A stretch of DNA of 64,000 bases, taken from NCBI GenBank assembly GCA_905215505.1, contig CAJMPU010000009.1:12836-76835 (forward strand). Reading direction: 5' to 3'. The notes beneath the pieces were generated by a model. It did not search any database. It was not told where the DNA came from and worked only from the letters and a program-made list of their open reading frames with translations. Shown here piece by piece: positions 1 through 9,240 of this stretch. Made by a program: the position numbers and the translations under genes. This stretch comes from an uncultured bacterium. Lineage in GTDB: Bacteria > Actinomycetota > Coriobacteriia > Coriobacteriales > Coriobacteriaceae. The number at the start of each line of letters is the position of its first letter. The stretch's first letter is position 1.

Positions 1-412
1 CGAGGTCGAGCTCCAGCCCCTTGTGGACGAGCGTGCTGCGCTCGCCCGCCGCCGCGGTGCGACGCAGCAAGGCATTGATGCGCGCCACGAGCACGCGTGC
101 GCTATAGGGCTTGGGAACGAAGTCGTCCGCGCCGAGCGTCATGGCCATGACCTCGTCGATCTCGGTCGTGCGCGACGTGAGGACGATGATGGGAACCTCG
201 GATTCGTGGCGGACTTCGTGGCAGATATGCTGGCCGTCTTTGACGGGAAGCGTCAGGTCGAGCAGTACCAAGTCGGGTGCAGCGGCCAGGATGTCACGCG
301 AGACATGCTCGAACGACTCGCAGGCCTCGACCTCAAAACCGGCACGGGCAAGGATATCGGCAAGCTCACGACGAATGGGCTCGTCGTCCTCAACGATATA
401 GATTAGCGCCAT
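1..412 (-). CDS. Response regulator, OmpR/PhoB type (partial, C-terminus beyond window edge)
   Basis: The reverse-strand reading starts at the ATG at 410-412 and runs off the left edge after about 137 codons. The visible part is a full receiver domain: acidic pocket E8-D9-D10, phospho-acceptor D52 in 'VLLDLTLP', the Thr of 'VLTSRT' and the conserved K101 of 'VPKPYS'. These are the standard CheY-fold residues. The linker that follows ('LLRRTAAAGE') is typical of OmpR/PhoB regulators, so a winged-helix DNA-binding domain is expected off the window. Its kinase partner is not visible. The family call is secure; the regulated genes are unknown. Confidence 0.9.
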   Translation of the reverse strand, partial: MALIYIVEDDEPIRRELADILARAGFEVEACESFEHVSRDILAAAPDLVLLDLTLPVKDGQHICHEVRHESEVPIIVLTSRTTEIDEVMAMTLGADDFVPKPYSARVLVARINALLRRTAAAGERSTLVHKGLELDL

Positions 413-591
413 GGATTCCGCTCCCCTCTTGATTGTCTTGCCACCATTATGGCTGCGAAACTGCAGGTGCGCGCCACGCACGTCGCCAAGGTGACAGAAT
501 TGTTCGCGAGCGGGGGCGTTTTGTCCGCCTCGCACTCGCAGCGGTGGCGGGAACCAAAATGATTCTTTAATCCCCGTCCCAGAATAATCAT

Positions 592-1299
592 TTAGCGGCG
601 GGCACGGAGCTTTTCGTAGCCATCGGCGAAGAAGGCGACCGTGGCGGCGTCGGCCTCGGCGGCGTCCGTCTCGGTTGCGGGGACCACGCCGTGCTCGTCG
701 CTCACCAGGAACAGCGCGCCCTTAAGCTGCGCGGGAATATCTACGCGCGTGACCGGGATGCCCTTGGTCTGGGCCAGCTGCTCGATGAGCGTCGCCGTGC
801 CGCACAGGCACTCGTCCGCCGGCGCCACAAAGGCGAGTTCGCCGTTGTTGACGGCGGCGAGCAGCTCGGGCGCCACGCCGGTCTCGTCGGCTTCGGAGCG
901 GGCCTCGGCGGAGCGGGCACGCAGCGCCTTGGCCGACGTATCGGCGAGCGGCTCGTACTCCCCCACTGTCATGGCGGCGTTGCCGTTGATGTCGATCACC
1001 AGCATGAGCACACCGTCGTGTGCGGTGTAATCGCCCTCGGCTAGTGACCACTCAACGTGCTGTTTGGCCCAGCTGAGCATGTTATGGGTAAGCGGCTCGC
1101 CCTGCACCAAGCGCTCGGACAGCGCGCGAATGTGACGGTTGAGCATGGGCACCTTTTTGTTGGACATGCGCCAACGGCAGATAAGCGCGGGCTTGTCGAG
1201 CGTAAACTTCTCGACCGCCTCCTGATTGGCGCAAAAGTCCTCGTACGCACGCTGGTCCTCGGCATTGCCAAACAGCTCTGCATCATCAATCTGGGGCAT
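592..1299 (-). CDS. Conserved hypothetical protein, about 235 aa
   Basis: This is a soluble, acidic protein with no signal peptide or membrane segment, and I recognise no family. I place the start at MPQIDDAELF because AAAGGT lies about 7 nt upstream of that ATG. An in-frame ATG 8 codons earlier (1323) with AGAGGA before it is a possible alternative. The N-terminal half is rich in charged and aromatic residues. A middle Ala/Glu-rich stretch (about residues 110-140) looks like a flexible linker, and the C-terminal part is a hydrophobic/acidic domain. It is a single gene behind a terminator that separates it from purH. No function is assigned. Confidence 0.7.
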   Translation of the reverse strand: MPQIDDAELFGNAEDQRAYEDFCANQEAVEKFTLDKPALICRWRMSNKKVPMLNRHIRALSERLVQGEPLTHNMLSWAKQHVEWSLAEGDYTAHDGVLMLVIDINGNAAMTVGEYEPLADTSAKALRARSAEARSEADETGVAPELLAAVNNGELAFVAPADECLCGTATLIEQLAQTKGIPVTRVDIPAQLKGALFLVSDEHGVVPATETDAAEADAATVAFFADGYEKLRARR

Positions 1300-1340
1300 G
1301 GTTGTACCTTTCGTGTTAGTCATTCCGTCCTCTTATACCA

Positions 1341-1374
1341 AAAAGACGGCCCTCCAAACGGAGCGACCGTCTTT
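1341..1374 (-). terminator. Terminator downstream of purH
   Basis: An inverted repeat AAAAGACGG/CCGTCTTTT has an inner CCTCC/GGAG extension and, on the minus strand, ends in TTTTT. It lies about 200 bp past the purH stop, after the 116-bp repeat, and just before the start region of the 592-1299 gene. Confidence 0.75.
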
Positions 1375-1444
1375 TGCAGAGATTATTTTAGAAGCGAGGC
1401 GGTCCAAGGGACGAGATAACATCCCATCCTCCCCAGTCAACCTA

Positions 1445-1560
1445 ACAGGTCGGCGAGGGTTGCCCAGGTGCCGCAGATTGCCGTGAAAGAGGAGCGACGC
1501 GTACTTGGGTACGCGAGCGACGAATGAGCGGCAAGGTGCGGTGGTTGGGCAAGCCGCAGC
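1445..1560. repeat. 116-bp imperfect palindromic element, copy 1
   Basis: This stretch is about 90% identical by eye to 28794-28910. It can fold end to end: a central GCGACGCGTAC/GTACGCGAGCGAC hairpin with a 4-nt loop, continued by outer arms pairing TTGCCCAGG-TGCCGCA with TGCGG-TTGGGCAA. It begins 13 bp past the purH stop codon. The other copy begins directly after the hisF stop, so both follow a minus-strand gene immediately. Confidence 0.8.
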
Positions 1561-1573
1561 GCCACCTCCCTAC

Positions 1574-3181
1574 TTAATGGCGGAAGTGGCGGGCACCCGT
1601 GAAAACCATCGCAATATTGTGCTCGTTGCAGGCCTGGATGCTCTCGTCGTCGCGCTTGGAGCCACCGGGCTGGATGATGCAGGTCACGCCGTGTGCGGCA
1701 AGCACGTCGACGTTGTCGCGGAACGGGAAGAACGCGTCACTTGCGCAGGCAAAGCCGCCCTTCTCCACGCCTTCGCGCTCGCAAAAGTCCTCGGCGCGTT
1801 CGCAGGCGAGCAGTGCGGAGTCAACGCGGTTGGGCTGACCCGGGCCCATGCCAATGCCGGCCTTGCCCTTGGAGACCAGGATGGCGTTGGACTTAACGCC
1901 CTTGCAGACCTTCCAGGCAAACTCGAGCTCGGCCATCTCAGCGTCGGTGGGCTTGCGGTCGGTGGGGAACGTAAAGGTCGCGGGATCCTCGGTCACGTGG
2001 TCGACCTCCTGCACCAGCATGCCGCCGTCGATGGAGCGCAGCTCCACCTGGGCACCGTGGTCCACGCCGCCGGTAGCCAGCACGCGCAGGTTGGGGCGCT
2101 TGGCCATGCGCTCGAGCGCCCCATCGGTGTAGCTCGGGGCGATGATGACCTCGACGAACTGCTTGTTCTGGTCGGCGAAGTGCTCAACCAGCTCAAAGGG
2201 AACCTCGCGGTTGCAGGCGATGATGCCGCCGAAGGCGCTCTTGGGATCGCAGGCGAAAGCGCGGTCGTAGGCGGCCGTGATGTCCTCGGCAACGGCGGAA
2301 CCGCAGGGGTTCTGATGCTTGAGGATCACGCAGGCCGGCTCGTCGAACTCGCGGACCAGGTTCCAAGCGGCGTCGGCATCCAGATAGTTGTTGTAGCTGA
2401 GCGGCTTGCCCTGGATCTGCTCGGAGCCCACGAGCGGGAACTGCGAGCTCGCGGTGTTCTCGCAGCCCTCGGCAAAACGATAGACCGTGGCCTTCTGCTG
2501 TGGGTTCTCGCCATAGCGCAGGTCGTCGACCTTTTCCAGCGAAATCTCGAGCTTGGCAGAGGTGTCCGCCACGTCGCTTGCCTGGGCGGCAAGCCAACGG
2601 GAGATAGCCGTATCGTAGGCGGCGGTAGTCTGGTAGACCTTCACCTGCAGGCGACGACGGGTGGCAAGCGTGGTGCAGCCGCCGGTCTCGCGCATCTCGG
2701 CAAGGACAGCGTCGTAGTCGGCCGGGTCAGAGATGACGGTAACGCTCGCAGCGTTCTTAGCGGCGGAGCGCAGCATGGAGGGACCGCCAATGTCGATGTG
2801 CTCGATGGCGTCCGCAAAGGTGACCTCGGGGTTGGCGACGGTCTTCTCGAACTCGTACAGGTTGACGACGACCAGGTCGATCAGCTTAATGCCGTGCTGG
2901 GCGGCCTCCTGCATGTGCTGCTCGGAATCGCGGCGGGCCAGCAGCGCGCCGTGAACCTTGGGGTGTAGGGTCTTAACGCGGCCGTCCATCATCTCGGGAT
3001 AGCCCGTGAACTCCTCGATGGGGGTTACGGGAACGCCCGCGTCCTCGATGGCACGAGCCGTGCCGCCCGTAGAGATGATCTCGACGCCAAAGTCATCAAC
3101 CAGCGTCCGTGCGAAATCGACGACACCCGTCTTATCGGTAACCGAGATCAACGCGCGTGCGATCTTCACATCAGATCCCAT
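1574..3181 (-). CDS. purH: Bifunctional AICAR formyltransferase / IMP cyclohydrolase
   Basis: PurH carries out the last two steps of de novo IMP synthesis in the cytoplasm. It formylates AICAR with 10-formyl-THF and then closes the ring to IMP. The 535-aa length is normal for the family. The N-terminal MGS-like cyclohydrolase domain (about residues 1-200) shows '[15 protein letters not shown]' and '[17 protein letters not shown]'; '[16 protein letters not shown]' is the family's signature. The transformylase domain follows, with '[11 protein letters not shown]' and '[12 protein letters not shown]' and the C-terminal '[11 protein letters not shown]'. GGAGG precedes the ATG by 5-6 nt. It stands alone, with no other pur genes next to it. 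Confidence 0.98.
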   Translation of the reverse strand: MGSDVKIARALISVTDKTGVVDFARTLVDDFGVEIISTGGTARAIEDAGVPVTPIEEFTGYPEMMDGRVKTLHPKVHGALLARRDSEQHMQEAAQHGIKLIDLVVVNLYEFEKTVANPEVTFADAIEHIDIGGPSMLRSAAKNAASVTVISDPADYDAVLAEMRETGGCTTLATRRRLQVKVYQTTAAYDTAISRWLAAQASDVADTSAKLEISLEKVDDLRYGENPQQKATVYRFAEGCENTASSQFPLVGSEQIQGKPLSYNNYLDADAAWNLVREFDEPACVILKHQNPCGSAVAEDITAAYDRAFACDPKSAFGGIIACNREVPFELVEHFADQNKQFVEVIIAPSYTDGALERMAKRPNLRVLATGGVDHGAQVELRSIDGGMLVQEVDHVTEDPATFTFPTDRKPTDAEMAELEFAWKVCKGVKSNAILVSKGKAGIGMGPGQPNRVDSALLACERAEDFCEREGVEKGGFACASDAFFPFRDNVDVLAAHGVTCIIQPGGSKRDDESIQACNEHNIAMVFTGARHFRH

Positions 3182-3458
3182 GCAGTCCTCCTGTCTGGTA
3201 CGCCGCCGTGCTCTGTGAGTCGGTGATACGTCGATCTGCAGCGCTCGCGCAGCGGCATTGAAAATACTGATTCAATGTAGCGCATCGAGCGCATCGATGC
3301 ACCCCGCAACGGGCGCATGTGCAGAAAAAGTTTGCGCGCGGAGGGGATGGGCACGGCACCGGGCACGGTGAGTTCATGGAACACAGGGGCACCATAATTA
3401 GATGCCAATAGCGTGGTAGAACTGTGCTCGATATGCATCCGCAAAAGAAAGAGGCACC

Positions 3459-4100
3459 ATGGTCTCGCGGGTTCTCTACCGACCGTTTGATACCGAAGAC
3501 TTCGACGCCATCGCGCTGATTCTGCAGCAGCTTTGGCATAACAATTCGGATAACGATGAGTACAACCGCCTTGAGGCCGCGTGCGACCTCGCCTATTGCC
3601 TTTCGTCATCGACGTTTTCGCAGGTTGCGGTGATTGACGGCGAGGCGCGCGGCATTGCGCTTGCACGCGCAGGACAGAGCTCCGGCGTCACCGTTAAGGA
3701 ACATTGGATGGATACCGAACGCGCGCTGCTATCGCAGATGCGTGAGCTGGAGCCTGATGCCTGCGCCGAGTATCTCTCGTTTGTGCGTGCAACCATCCGA
3801 ACCAACAACCGCCTGCTCGAGAGCAGCCCGTTGCCGCACGACAACGAAGTCACGCTGCTCGCCGTCGATCCCGATGTCCACGGCCTGGGTGTAGGCTCAG
3901 TGTTGCTCGATGCCGCGGTCTCGTACCTGTCCTCGCGCGGGGCGACAAGGGCGCACCTGTACACCGACTCCAACTGCTCGTGGAAGTTCTACGAGTTGCA
4001 CGGCTTTAAGCGCACGGCCACGCACCGCGCCAACCGCGAAGAGCGTCGTCACGACATGCCGCGCGAAAGCTTTCTCTACGAACTCGACCTAACAGCCTAG
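3459..4100 (+). CDS. GNAT-family N-acetyltransferase
   Basis: This 213-aa protein belongs to the Gcn5-related acetyltransferases, which transfer acetyl from acetyl-CoA to an amine. The CoA-binding motif A is seen as 'LLAVDPDVHGLGVGSVLLDAA' (about residues 131-151), where the H-G-L-G-V-G core is the pyrophosphate loop. The later 'YTDSNCSWKFYELHGFKRT' is motif B with the usual Tyr. The N-terminal 100 residues carry a helical region that probably forms the acceptor pocket. The gene is transcribed away from purH. The substrate cannot be told from the sequence. Confidence 0.88.
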   Translation: MVSRVLYRPFDTEDFDAIALILQQLWHNNSDNDEYNRLEAACDLAYCLSSSTFSQVAVIDGEARGIALARAGQSSGVTVKEHWMDTERALLSQMRELEPDACAEYLSFVRATIRTNNRLLESSPLPHDNEVTLLAVDPDVHGLGVGSVLLDAAVSYLSSRGATRAHLYTDSNCSWKFYELHGFKRTATHRANREERRHDMPRESFLYELDLTA

Positions 4101-4115
4101 CCCAAGCAGCCACAC

Positions 4116-4145
4116 CTAGTCATTTAAGAACGTCCCCAATGACTG
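4116..4145. repeat. Short palindromic repeat CTAGTCATT...AATGACT, copy 1
   Basis: CTAGTCATT and AATGACT pair around TAAGAACGTCCCC. A second, slightly different copy is at 4157-4185 and a third, better paired, at 27838-27870. The shared core is TCATTTAAG..GTCCCCAATGA. Confidence 0.75.
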
Positions 4146-4156
4146 ATCCCCAACAA

Positions 4157-4185
4157 CTAGTCATTTAAGTCTGTCCCCAATGAGT
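4157..4185. repeat. Short palindromic repeat, copy 2 (tandem)
   Basis: This copy is in direct orientation 12 bp after copy 1 and differs in the loop (TCT in place of AAC) and at the last arm base. Confidence 0.7.
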
Positions 4186-4224
4186 GGCCTAGGGGGTTTG
4201 TAGATAGCCGTGGTCAAAATACAT

Positions 4225-4424
4225 CAAATATGAGTACTGTTACCTTTTTAGTAGCAGCGATTCGGGGCATTTTTGATGCTTATAGGCATGACGACCAGCT
4301 GCACGAGCTGACGTAACTCCCCAAATGTTCAATAAAATGGGCTCCTAACGAGGAGTACTCTCATTAGGAGCCCATTATTATGTGTAAACATATGTGACCA
4401 ACGCAGCAACAGTACTCATATTTG
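4225..4424. repeat. Inverted repeat (17-bp arms) enclosing a terminator; 4101-4498 otherwise empty
   Basis: The arm CAAATATGAGTACTGTT at 4225-4241 is perfectly complementary to 4408-4424. Between them lies the terminator hairpin 4336-4376. The 450-bp stretch between the acetyltransferase and the DUF2207 gene holds this, the two short repeats before it, and no credible coding sequence. Confidence 0.75.
4336..4376 (-). terminator. Strong hairpin terminator
   Basis: A 13-bp perfect stem AATGGGCTCCTAA/TTAGGAGCCCATT with a 15-nt loop. It lies downstream of the minus-strand DUF2207 gene and may serve both strands; the uridine tract is weak on each side. Confidence 0.65.
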
Positions 4425-4552
4425 GTATTTTTTGTCCACTGCCCCTTGTGCGAAGGTCCTCAGCGGAAAGTTTGACCCGTTTCGATGCACAAAAATGGGA
4501 TGAATCTTCCCTGGCAACCGCCCAGAAAGATCCACCCCAAAGCAAGCGCTCG

Positions 4553-6499
4553 CTAGAACGTTCCGCCGCCGCCTCCGCCGACGCCGCCACCGCCGCCACC
4601 GGAAAAGCCGCCGCCGCTGCCGCCGCTCGAACTATCGGAACTCGAAGCCAGCTCGTGGATGGTCTCGTGGTACACATCGTTGAACGAATCGAGCGGGGAC
4701 TCGTTGCCGTAGTGATGGTAATACCACCAGTAGCAGGGGTAGTTGTCGTAGAAATCGTCGCTGTTGCGCAGGTCCGCAGGCACGGCCTCGGCCAGCTGTC
4801 GCAGCACTTCTTTCGAAACGCCCAGGGCAACGCCCATCACCAGCAGTTTGTTCCACAAGATCAGGTCGCTGGGGACGGCCTCCTTCAGACGCGTAAAGTC
4901 CTCGAGCCAATGCTTGAGCGCCTTGCAGCGAGCCGCCACCTCGGCGCCCTCCGGCGTGTAGCGGCGGAAGGTGCAGCTCAGGACAAAGCCCACGATCGTG
5001 ACGGGGATCGAGATCATAGCGGCACCGACGTTGGCGTCCGCAAAGTCGGTATAGATCAGAGAGCCCAGAATGCCAAAGACGATGATGATGCCGAGAACCA
5101 AGCCGGCAACCAGGGCGATGGTGCCGTCCGAGGCGATAAGCTCGCGCGTCTCCAGCTTGCCCTTAACCGTGCTTTGATAGTCCTCGAGCTTGTTGCCAAC
5201 AGATTCAGTACGCTCGCTGGCATACTCCTCCAGCTCGCTAAACGTGCGTGAACGGACGCCGTCTTTATCGGGCTTAACGCCGGCGAAGAAGACCTTGAGC
5301 ACATCGCGATCGATGCCGTCCTTCTTGGCAGCCTTCCAGGCCTCGTCGGTCACTGTGATGCGATACGTCTGCTCCTCTTTTTCGCGACGGAGCAGACCCT
5401 TCTTCTTGGTCTCGGTCGCTTCTTCCAGCTTGATCACGCGGTCGTCGGTGAGCTTCATAAGCGTGGCGATATATGCCTGATCGGGCACGTCGTTCCAGCT
5501 CATGAGGGCCGAAAGCACGGCGGGATGGTCGGCCGAAGGCACATCGCGGAAATATTCGTCCTGGAAAAGCGGCTTGGGCTTGCGGCGGCGCAGCTTGAGC
5601 ACAACGATTGTGCCGGTAAAGGCCACCGCCGCGACAACACTTAGCACGGCAAGCGCATTGGCAATCATGCGAGCGTGAGCGCGGCGAGCGTTGGCCTCGT
5701 CGGCCCATTCCTTCTCTTCGCTCAGAATCGTCGACATGCGCTTTTCGCCCGAGACGGCAAGCTGCGGCACCCAGTCGCTGGGGAAGGCGATACGTGCCTC
5801 GGCGAATTCGCCCTCATGCACGCAGGGAATGGTATAGGTGACCATGGGCTCGTCCGCATCGAGCGACACGTCGCCCGTCAGTGGGCCGTGGCCCCATGCG
5901 CGGAAGTTATCGCCCTTGACGGCAGCCGTCCCGGCAGCGGCATTTGCAAAGTAGACTTCCATCTCGACGTCATCGGAATCCGCCGACCAGCCGTCACCCA
6001 CGAACTTCCAGTAGAGCTCGGCGGTATCGGCCCAGTTCATAACCGCACCGGTCATGGAATAACTCACGTAGTAGATTGCGCTGTCGCCGCTCTCGTGGGG
6101 GCTGAACACCTTAATCTTTACGCCGTCGTCGGACTGCTCCACCGTGTAAACGCCGTCGTCGCCTTTGTTTGCGCTGTCGACCTTGTTAAACGCAGTGTCG
6201 TCTTCCTCGACGCTCAGCACATTGACGACCACCGAGCCGCCTTGCTGGTTAGAGCCTGTATTGATATCCCAATACACGCCGTTAATGTCGTCGTCGAAAT
6301 CGAACTGGCGTCCCTCGACAACGGTCAGCGAGCCATCGGCCTCAACCGTGGCACCGATATAGGTTTGGCTCATGGAGTAGCCGTCGGCGTGCGCGACGGC
6401 AGGCAGCAGCAACAACGCAAGCGCGACGAGTGCGCAGACGGAAGCGAACCGCGCAAACAGGCGGCGCTGCCGACAGGGCTGGGCAACGGGGGCGTTCAT
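4553..6499 (-). CDS. DUF2207-type membrane protein with glycine-rich C-terminal tail
   Basis: This is a 648-aa predicted surface-anchored membrane protein. The start at MNAPVAQPCRQ is preferred because AAGGATG precedes it. A signal peptide follows, with a hydrophobic stretch to about residue 37 ending 'AVAHA'. The next 250 residues form the extracellular beta-rich DUF2207 region. A first transmembrane segment is near residue 275 ('ALAVLSVVAAVAFTGTIVVL'), then a basic cytoplasmic region, then two more membrane segments near 455-505. The protein ends in a Gly/Ser run with almost no other residue. This layout matches the DUF2207 (YciQ-like) family, whose function is unknown. It is a single gene. 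Confidence 0.8.
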   Translation of the reverse strand: MNAPVAQPCRQRRLFARFASVCALVALALLLLPAVAHADGYSMSQTYIGATVEADGSLTVVEGRQFDFDDDINGVYWDINTGSNQQGGSVVVNVLSVEEDDTAFNKVDSANKGDDGVYTVEQSDDGVKIKVFSPHESGDSAIYYVSYSMTGAVMNWADTAELYWKFVGDGWSADSDDVEMEVYFANAAAGTAAVKGDNFRAWGHGPLTGDVSLDADEPMVTYTIPCVHEGEFAEARIAFPSDWVPQLAVSGEKRMSTILSEEKEWADEANARRAHARMIANALAVLSVVAAVAFTGTIVVLKLRRRKPKPLFQDEYFRDVPSADHPAVLSALMSWNDVPDQAYIATLMKLTDDRVIKLEEATETKKKGLLRREKEEQTYRITVTDEAWKAAKKDGIDRDVLKVFFAGVKPDKDGVRSRTFSELEEYASERTESVGNKLEDYQSTVKGKLETRELIASDGTIALVAGLVLGIIIVFGILGSLIYTDFADANVGAAMISIPVTIVGFVLSCTFRRYTPEGAEVAARCKALKHWLEDFTRLKEAVPSDLILWNKLLVMGVALGVSKEVLRQLAEAVPADLRNSDDFYDNYPCYWWYYHHYGNESPLDSFNDVYHETIHELASSSDSSSGGSGGGFSGGGGGGVGGGGGGTF

Positions 6500-7008
6500 A
6501 GGCACATCCTTTGTCTGTGGTACCAGTAGCGTCATTGTCCCACGTTTGCGAGTTCATGTGACGAACATCTAGGTCAGCGGAGCGTCAAAACGAGACAAAA
6601 GTCACGCCCGCCGCCGGCACCTGGGGACGTTCCTTATCTGCCGGCAATCTGGGACACTCCTTGGCATAGCCCGCTCCGGCAATAGATACCACTTCATAGC
6701 TCCATCACAGGTGTAGCGGCTTTGTGTGGGCGCGGCATGCGCTGATTGAGCCGCCAGTTGAGGGGCATAAAGCAGTTGAGCGAAAACGGTTTGCCCCTTT
6801 GCCGTCCGCTTGAGGATCATGTCCCCCTTTTCCGCGGAAACCCCGGCAGTTGCGAAGAGCTGCCGGGGTTTCTGTCGTTTGAAGGCTAGATTGATTGACG
6901 ACGATTAAGGCGCCGAGCCGGTGGTCCGGCACGCGCAACGTGTGGCCTCAGCAACTTGCAGGCCACGGCAGCGTCTCCCCCACCGCGCCCCGCGCTATAC
7001 TCGTCCGC
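6500..7008. other. Intergenic region with an orphan plus-strand terminator
   Basis: This 500-bp gap separates the DUF2207 gene from gluQRS. It holds a reverse-orientation copy of the motif GTCCCCAGGTGCCGGC (6613-6628; plus-strand copies at 16900-16915 and 16925-16940) and a terminator at 6838-6871. I see no protein gene and no tRNA, SRP RNA or tmRNA. Confidence 0.6.
6838..6871 (+). terminator. Rho-independent terminator without an upstream gene
   Basis: A 12-bp perfect stem AAACCCCGGCAG/CTGCCGGGGTTT with a 10-nt loop, followed by CTGTCGTTT. It reads as a plus-strand terminator, yet no plus-strand gene lies within the 330 bp before it. Confidence 0.75.
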
Positions 7009-8013
7009 ATGGACATCAACGCACGCAACATAGCAACAACCGCCGCCGACGCGCCAACGACGCCGGCCGCTCCCGCGCCCGTCGTGGGGCGCTTCGCCCC
7101 GTCGCCCTCGGGCCGTATGCACCTGGGCAACGTGTTCAGCTGCCTGTGCGCATGGCTTTCGGCCCGCAGCCAGGGCGGCAGCATCGTGTTACGCATTGAG
7201 GACCTGGACGATCGCTGCAAGCGCCCGGAACTTGCCGCCCAATTGATTGACGACCTGGCCTGGCTGGGGCTGGAGTGGGACGAAGGCCCCTACTACCAGC
7301 ACGACCGCCTAGACCTGTACGAGAGCGCCTTGCGCCGGCTGAAAGACGCCGGCCTCACCTATCCCTGCTTTTGCACACGCGCCGAGCTCCACGCCGCGAG
7401 TGCACCGCACGCGAGCGACGGCACGCCCATCTACCGTGGCGCCTGCCGAAGTCTTTCGGCCGAGGAGGTGGCCCGCCGCAGCGCCCTGCGCGCCCCGGCC
7501 ACACGTCTGCGCGTGCCCACCGTCGACGACCTCGCAGACGACGTGATCGAATTTGTGGATCGCACGTACGGCGCCCAATGCGAAGCACTCGCCACCGAGT
7601 GCGGCGACTTTTTGGTGCGCCGCAGCGACGGTGTGTTTGCCTATCAGCTAGCCGTGGTGGTCGACGACGCTGCCATGGGCGTCACCGAGGTCGTGCGCGG
7701 ATGCGACCTGCTGGGGTCCACACCGCGCCAGATCTATCTGCAGCACCTGTTGGGACTGCCCACGCCGCACTACGGACATATTCCGCTGCTCATGGCACCG
7801 GACGGCCGCCGCCTTTCCAAACGAGACCGCGATCTGGACCTGGGCGAACTCCGCGCCCGCTTTGGCACGCCCGAAGCGCTGCTGGGCTGGCTCGCCGGGC
7901 AAACGGGCATCGCGCCGGACACCACGCCGCGCTCTGCCGAGCGGCTGGTCGAGCACTTTAGCTGGGATGTTATCCGCGCGCACCGAGAGAACATCGCTGT
8001 AACGGCCGAGTAG
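7009..8013 (+). CDS. gluQRS: Glutamyl-Q tRNA(Asp) synthetase
   Basis: GluQRS is a truncated glutamyl-tRNA synthetase that attaches glutamate to queuosine-34 of tRNA(Asp). At 334 aa it lacks an anticodon-binding domain, as expected. 'GRFAPSPSGRMHLGNVFSCL' carries the HIGH-type motif (HLGN), and 'GRRLSKRDRDLDL' is the KMSKS equivalent. The zinc-binding insert is visible as 'CFCTRAEL' followed by 'YRGACR', giving the C-x-C...Y...C ligands of this family. I start at the ATG at 7009, because the upstream extension has no homologous character. It is monocistronic. A full-length GltX is expected elsewhere in the genome. Confidence 0.93.
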   Translation: MDINARNIATTAADAPTTPAAPAPVVGRFAPSPSGRMHLGNVFSCLCAWLSARSQGGSIVLRIEDLDDRCKRPELAAQLIDDLAWLGLEWDEGPYYQHDRLDLYESALRRLKDAGLTYPCFCTRAELHAASAPHASDGTPIYRGACRSLSAEEVARRSALRAPATRLRVPTVDDLADDVIEFVDRTYGAQCEALATECGDFLVRRSDGVFAYQLAVVVDDAAMGVTEVVRGCDLLGSTPRQIYLQHLLGLPTPHYGHIPLLMAPDGRRLSKRDRDLDLGELRARFGTPEALLGWLAGQTGIAPDTTPRSAERLVEHFSWDVIRAHRENIAVTAE

Positions 8014-8030
8014 CCAAATGCGCCCCACCC

Positions 8031-8756
8031 CTACGCAACATCCCAAGGCTGGAGTTCGTCGCCCAGGCGAACGATGCAGTCGTAGAGCACGGTATGGCGC
8101 TCGGTCGGGTTGGCATCCCGATGAAAATGCCCGTAGTACCAGCGCTTGTAGTCCAAGCGGTCTTCCAACTCGTCAAAAAATGCCGTAAGTCGATCGACGG
8201 CGGGGCAATTCCAGCCGGGCGCCGGATAGAGCGTGGGCGAAAGCATGCGCGTAGAGCAGGTGTGGGTGACCACGTAGTCGACCTTCCAGGCCACGCTGTC
8301 GAGCTTCGTCCGTGCCTCCTCAAAGTTGCGCTCGTCCGGCAACTCCTGCGGCCACCAGCTGGAATACGGAATGCGGTATTCCTTGTCCACGCTCGTGGCG
8401 CCGCCCATGATAAAGACCGTTGAGCCGTCGAGTTCAAAAACCTCGCCGCGCGTCAGGCGCCGTATGGGCGAGGTGTCCGACAGGCGCTGTGTCAGTCCGC
8501 CGTGCCACAACTCCATGGGTCGCTCCGCCCAGTGGTCGAAACGTTCGTGGTTGCCGTCGACGAACAGCACGGTATAGGGGCGCGACTCCAGCCAAGCGAT
8601 GTCGGCGCACTCCTCGGCAGAGAAATCCCACGGAAAGCCAAAGTCGCCGGCAATGATGAGATAGCCGTCGCTCGTCAGGCTTTCCCCAAGATCCCAATCG
8701 CGCAGCTTTTGCATGTCGAGGCCGCCGTGAATATCGCCCGTCACATAGACCGTCAT
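8031..8756 (-). CDS. Metallophosphoesterase
   Basis: This 241-aa calcineurin-like phosphoesterase starts at MTVYVTGDIHG, with AAGGA about 12 nt upstream. The dinuclear metal motifs are in order: 'GDIHG' (D-x-H), 'LIIAGDFGFPWD' (G-D), 'VDGNHERFD' (G-N-H-E), then late histidines in 'VVTHTCST' and 'YYGHFHRD' (G-H-x-H). The enzyme hydrolyses a phosphoester; the substrate is not evident. It converges on gluQRS with only 17 bp between stop codons. Confidence 0.88.
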   Translation of the reverse strand: MTVYVTGDIHGGLDMQKLRDWDLGESLTSDGYLIIAGDFGFPWDFSAEECADIAWLESRPYTVLFVDGNHERFDHWAERPMELWHGGLTQRLSDTSPIRRLTRGEVFELDGSTVFIMGGATSVDKEYRIPYSSWWPQELPDERNFEEARTKLDSVAWKVDYVVTHTCSTRMLSPTLYPAPGWNCPAVDRLTAFFDELEDRLDYKRWYYGHFHRDANPTERHTVLYDCIVRLGDELQPWDVA

Positions 8757-8841
8757 CGGATCACCACTTCCTTGTAAGTCGCTAGCCCACATTCTGCACG
8801 ATCACTAAGTCAACCGTTCCAGCCCTTCCATCCTTTGGGAC

Positions 8842-9081
8842 CTACCCCTCGCTCTTCCATCCAAACGGGTCAAACACCCAAAAGATCAGATCGAGCACGC
8901 CGCCGGTCATCATGGCGCCGGCAAGAGCCATGCAAACATGCAGAGAACTGGCACTTCGGAGCACATCAAACGGCCCCAGAACAGCCAGCAGCGCGACCGT
9001 TGCGCCGGCAAGGCACAGCACGAGGCACGGCCCCGCGTTCTTGACGCACTTCTTTGCGAGATGCTTGGTGTTATCACTCAT
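8842..9081 (-). CDS. Small two-TM membrane protein, unknown
   Basis: A 79-aa protein starting at MSDNTKHLAKK. A short basic head is followed by two hydrophobic segments (about residues 14-34 and 45-65) joined by a short loop; the C-terminus is 'WVFDPFGWKSEG'. I recognise no family. The ribosome-binding site is weak (AAAGAG), so expression is less certain than the hydropathy pattern. Confidence 0.6.
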   Translation of the reverse strand: MSDNTKHLAKKCVKNAGPCLVLCLAGATVALLAVLGPFDVLRSASSLHVCMALAGAMMTGGVLDLIFWVFDPFGWKSEG

Positions 9082-9178
9082 CGATATCGAACTCTTTAGA
9101 GGACCGTTGTTTGGGTACATGCCGCCGCGGCAGAGCAGGGCGGCAGGGTAAGTGTCACATGTCGTGCGGACATGCTTG

Positions 9179-9222
9179 AGTTACCCTACAATTTAATGGA
9201 TTTGATAGAATGTAGGGTAACT
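9179..9222. promoter_or_regulatory. Operator-like inverted repeat in front of 9241 gene
   Basis: Two perfect 12-bp half-sites, AGTTACCCTACA and TGTAGGGTAACT, are separated by 20 bp that include a TAGAAT -10-like hexamer. They end 18 bp before the start codon. This placement fits autoregulation by the downstream product or its complex. Confidence 0.7.
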
Positions 9223-9240
9223 ACTCGGAAAGGAGGCTCC

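Noticed and set aside
1505..2968. 487-codon plus-strand open frame
   Set aside because: It is wholly antisense to purH, whose protein is unmistakable; the frame is open because of GC bias at third positions.
6536..6894. tmRNA, SRP RNA or 6S RNA in the gap before gluQRS
   Set aside because: There are no CCA-ended tRNA-like ends, no SRP core motif and no tag-peptide frame; only the terminator is convincing.
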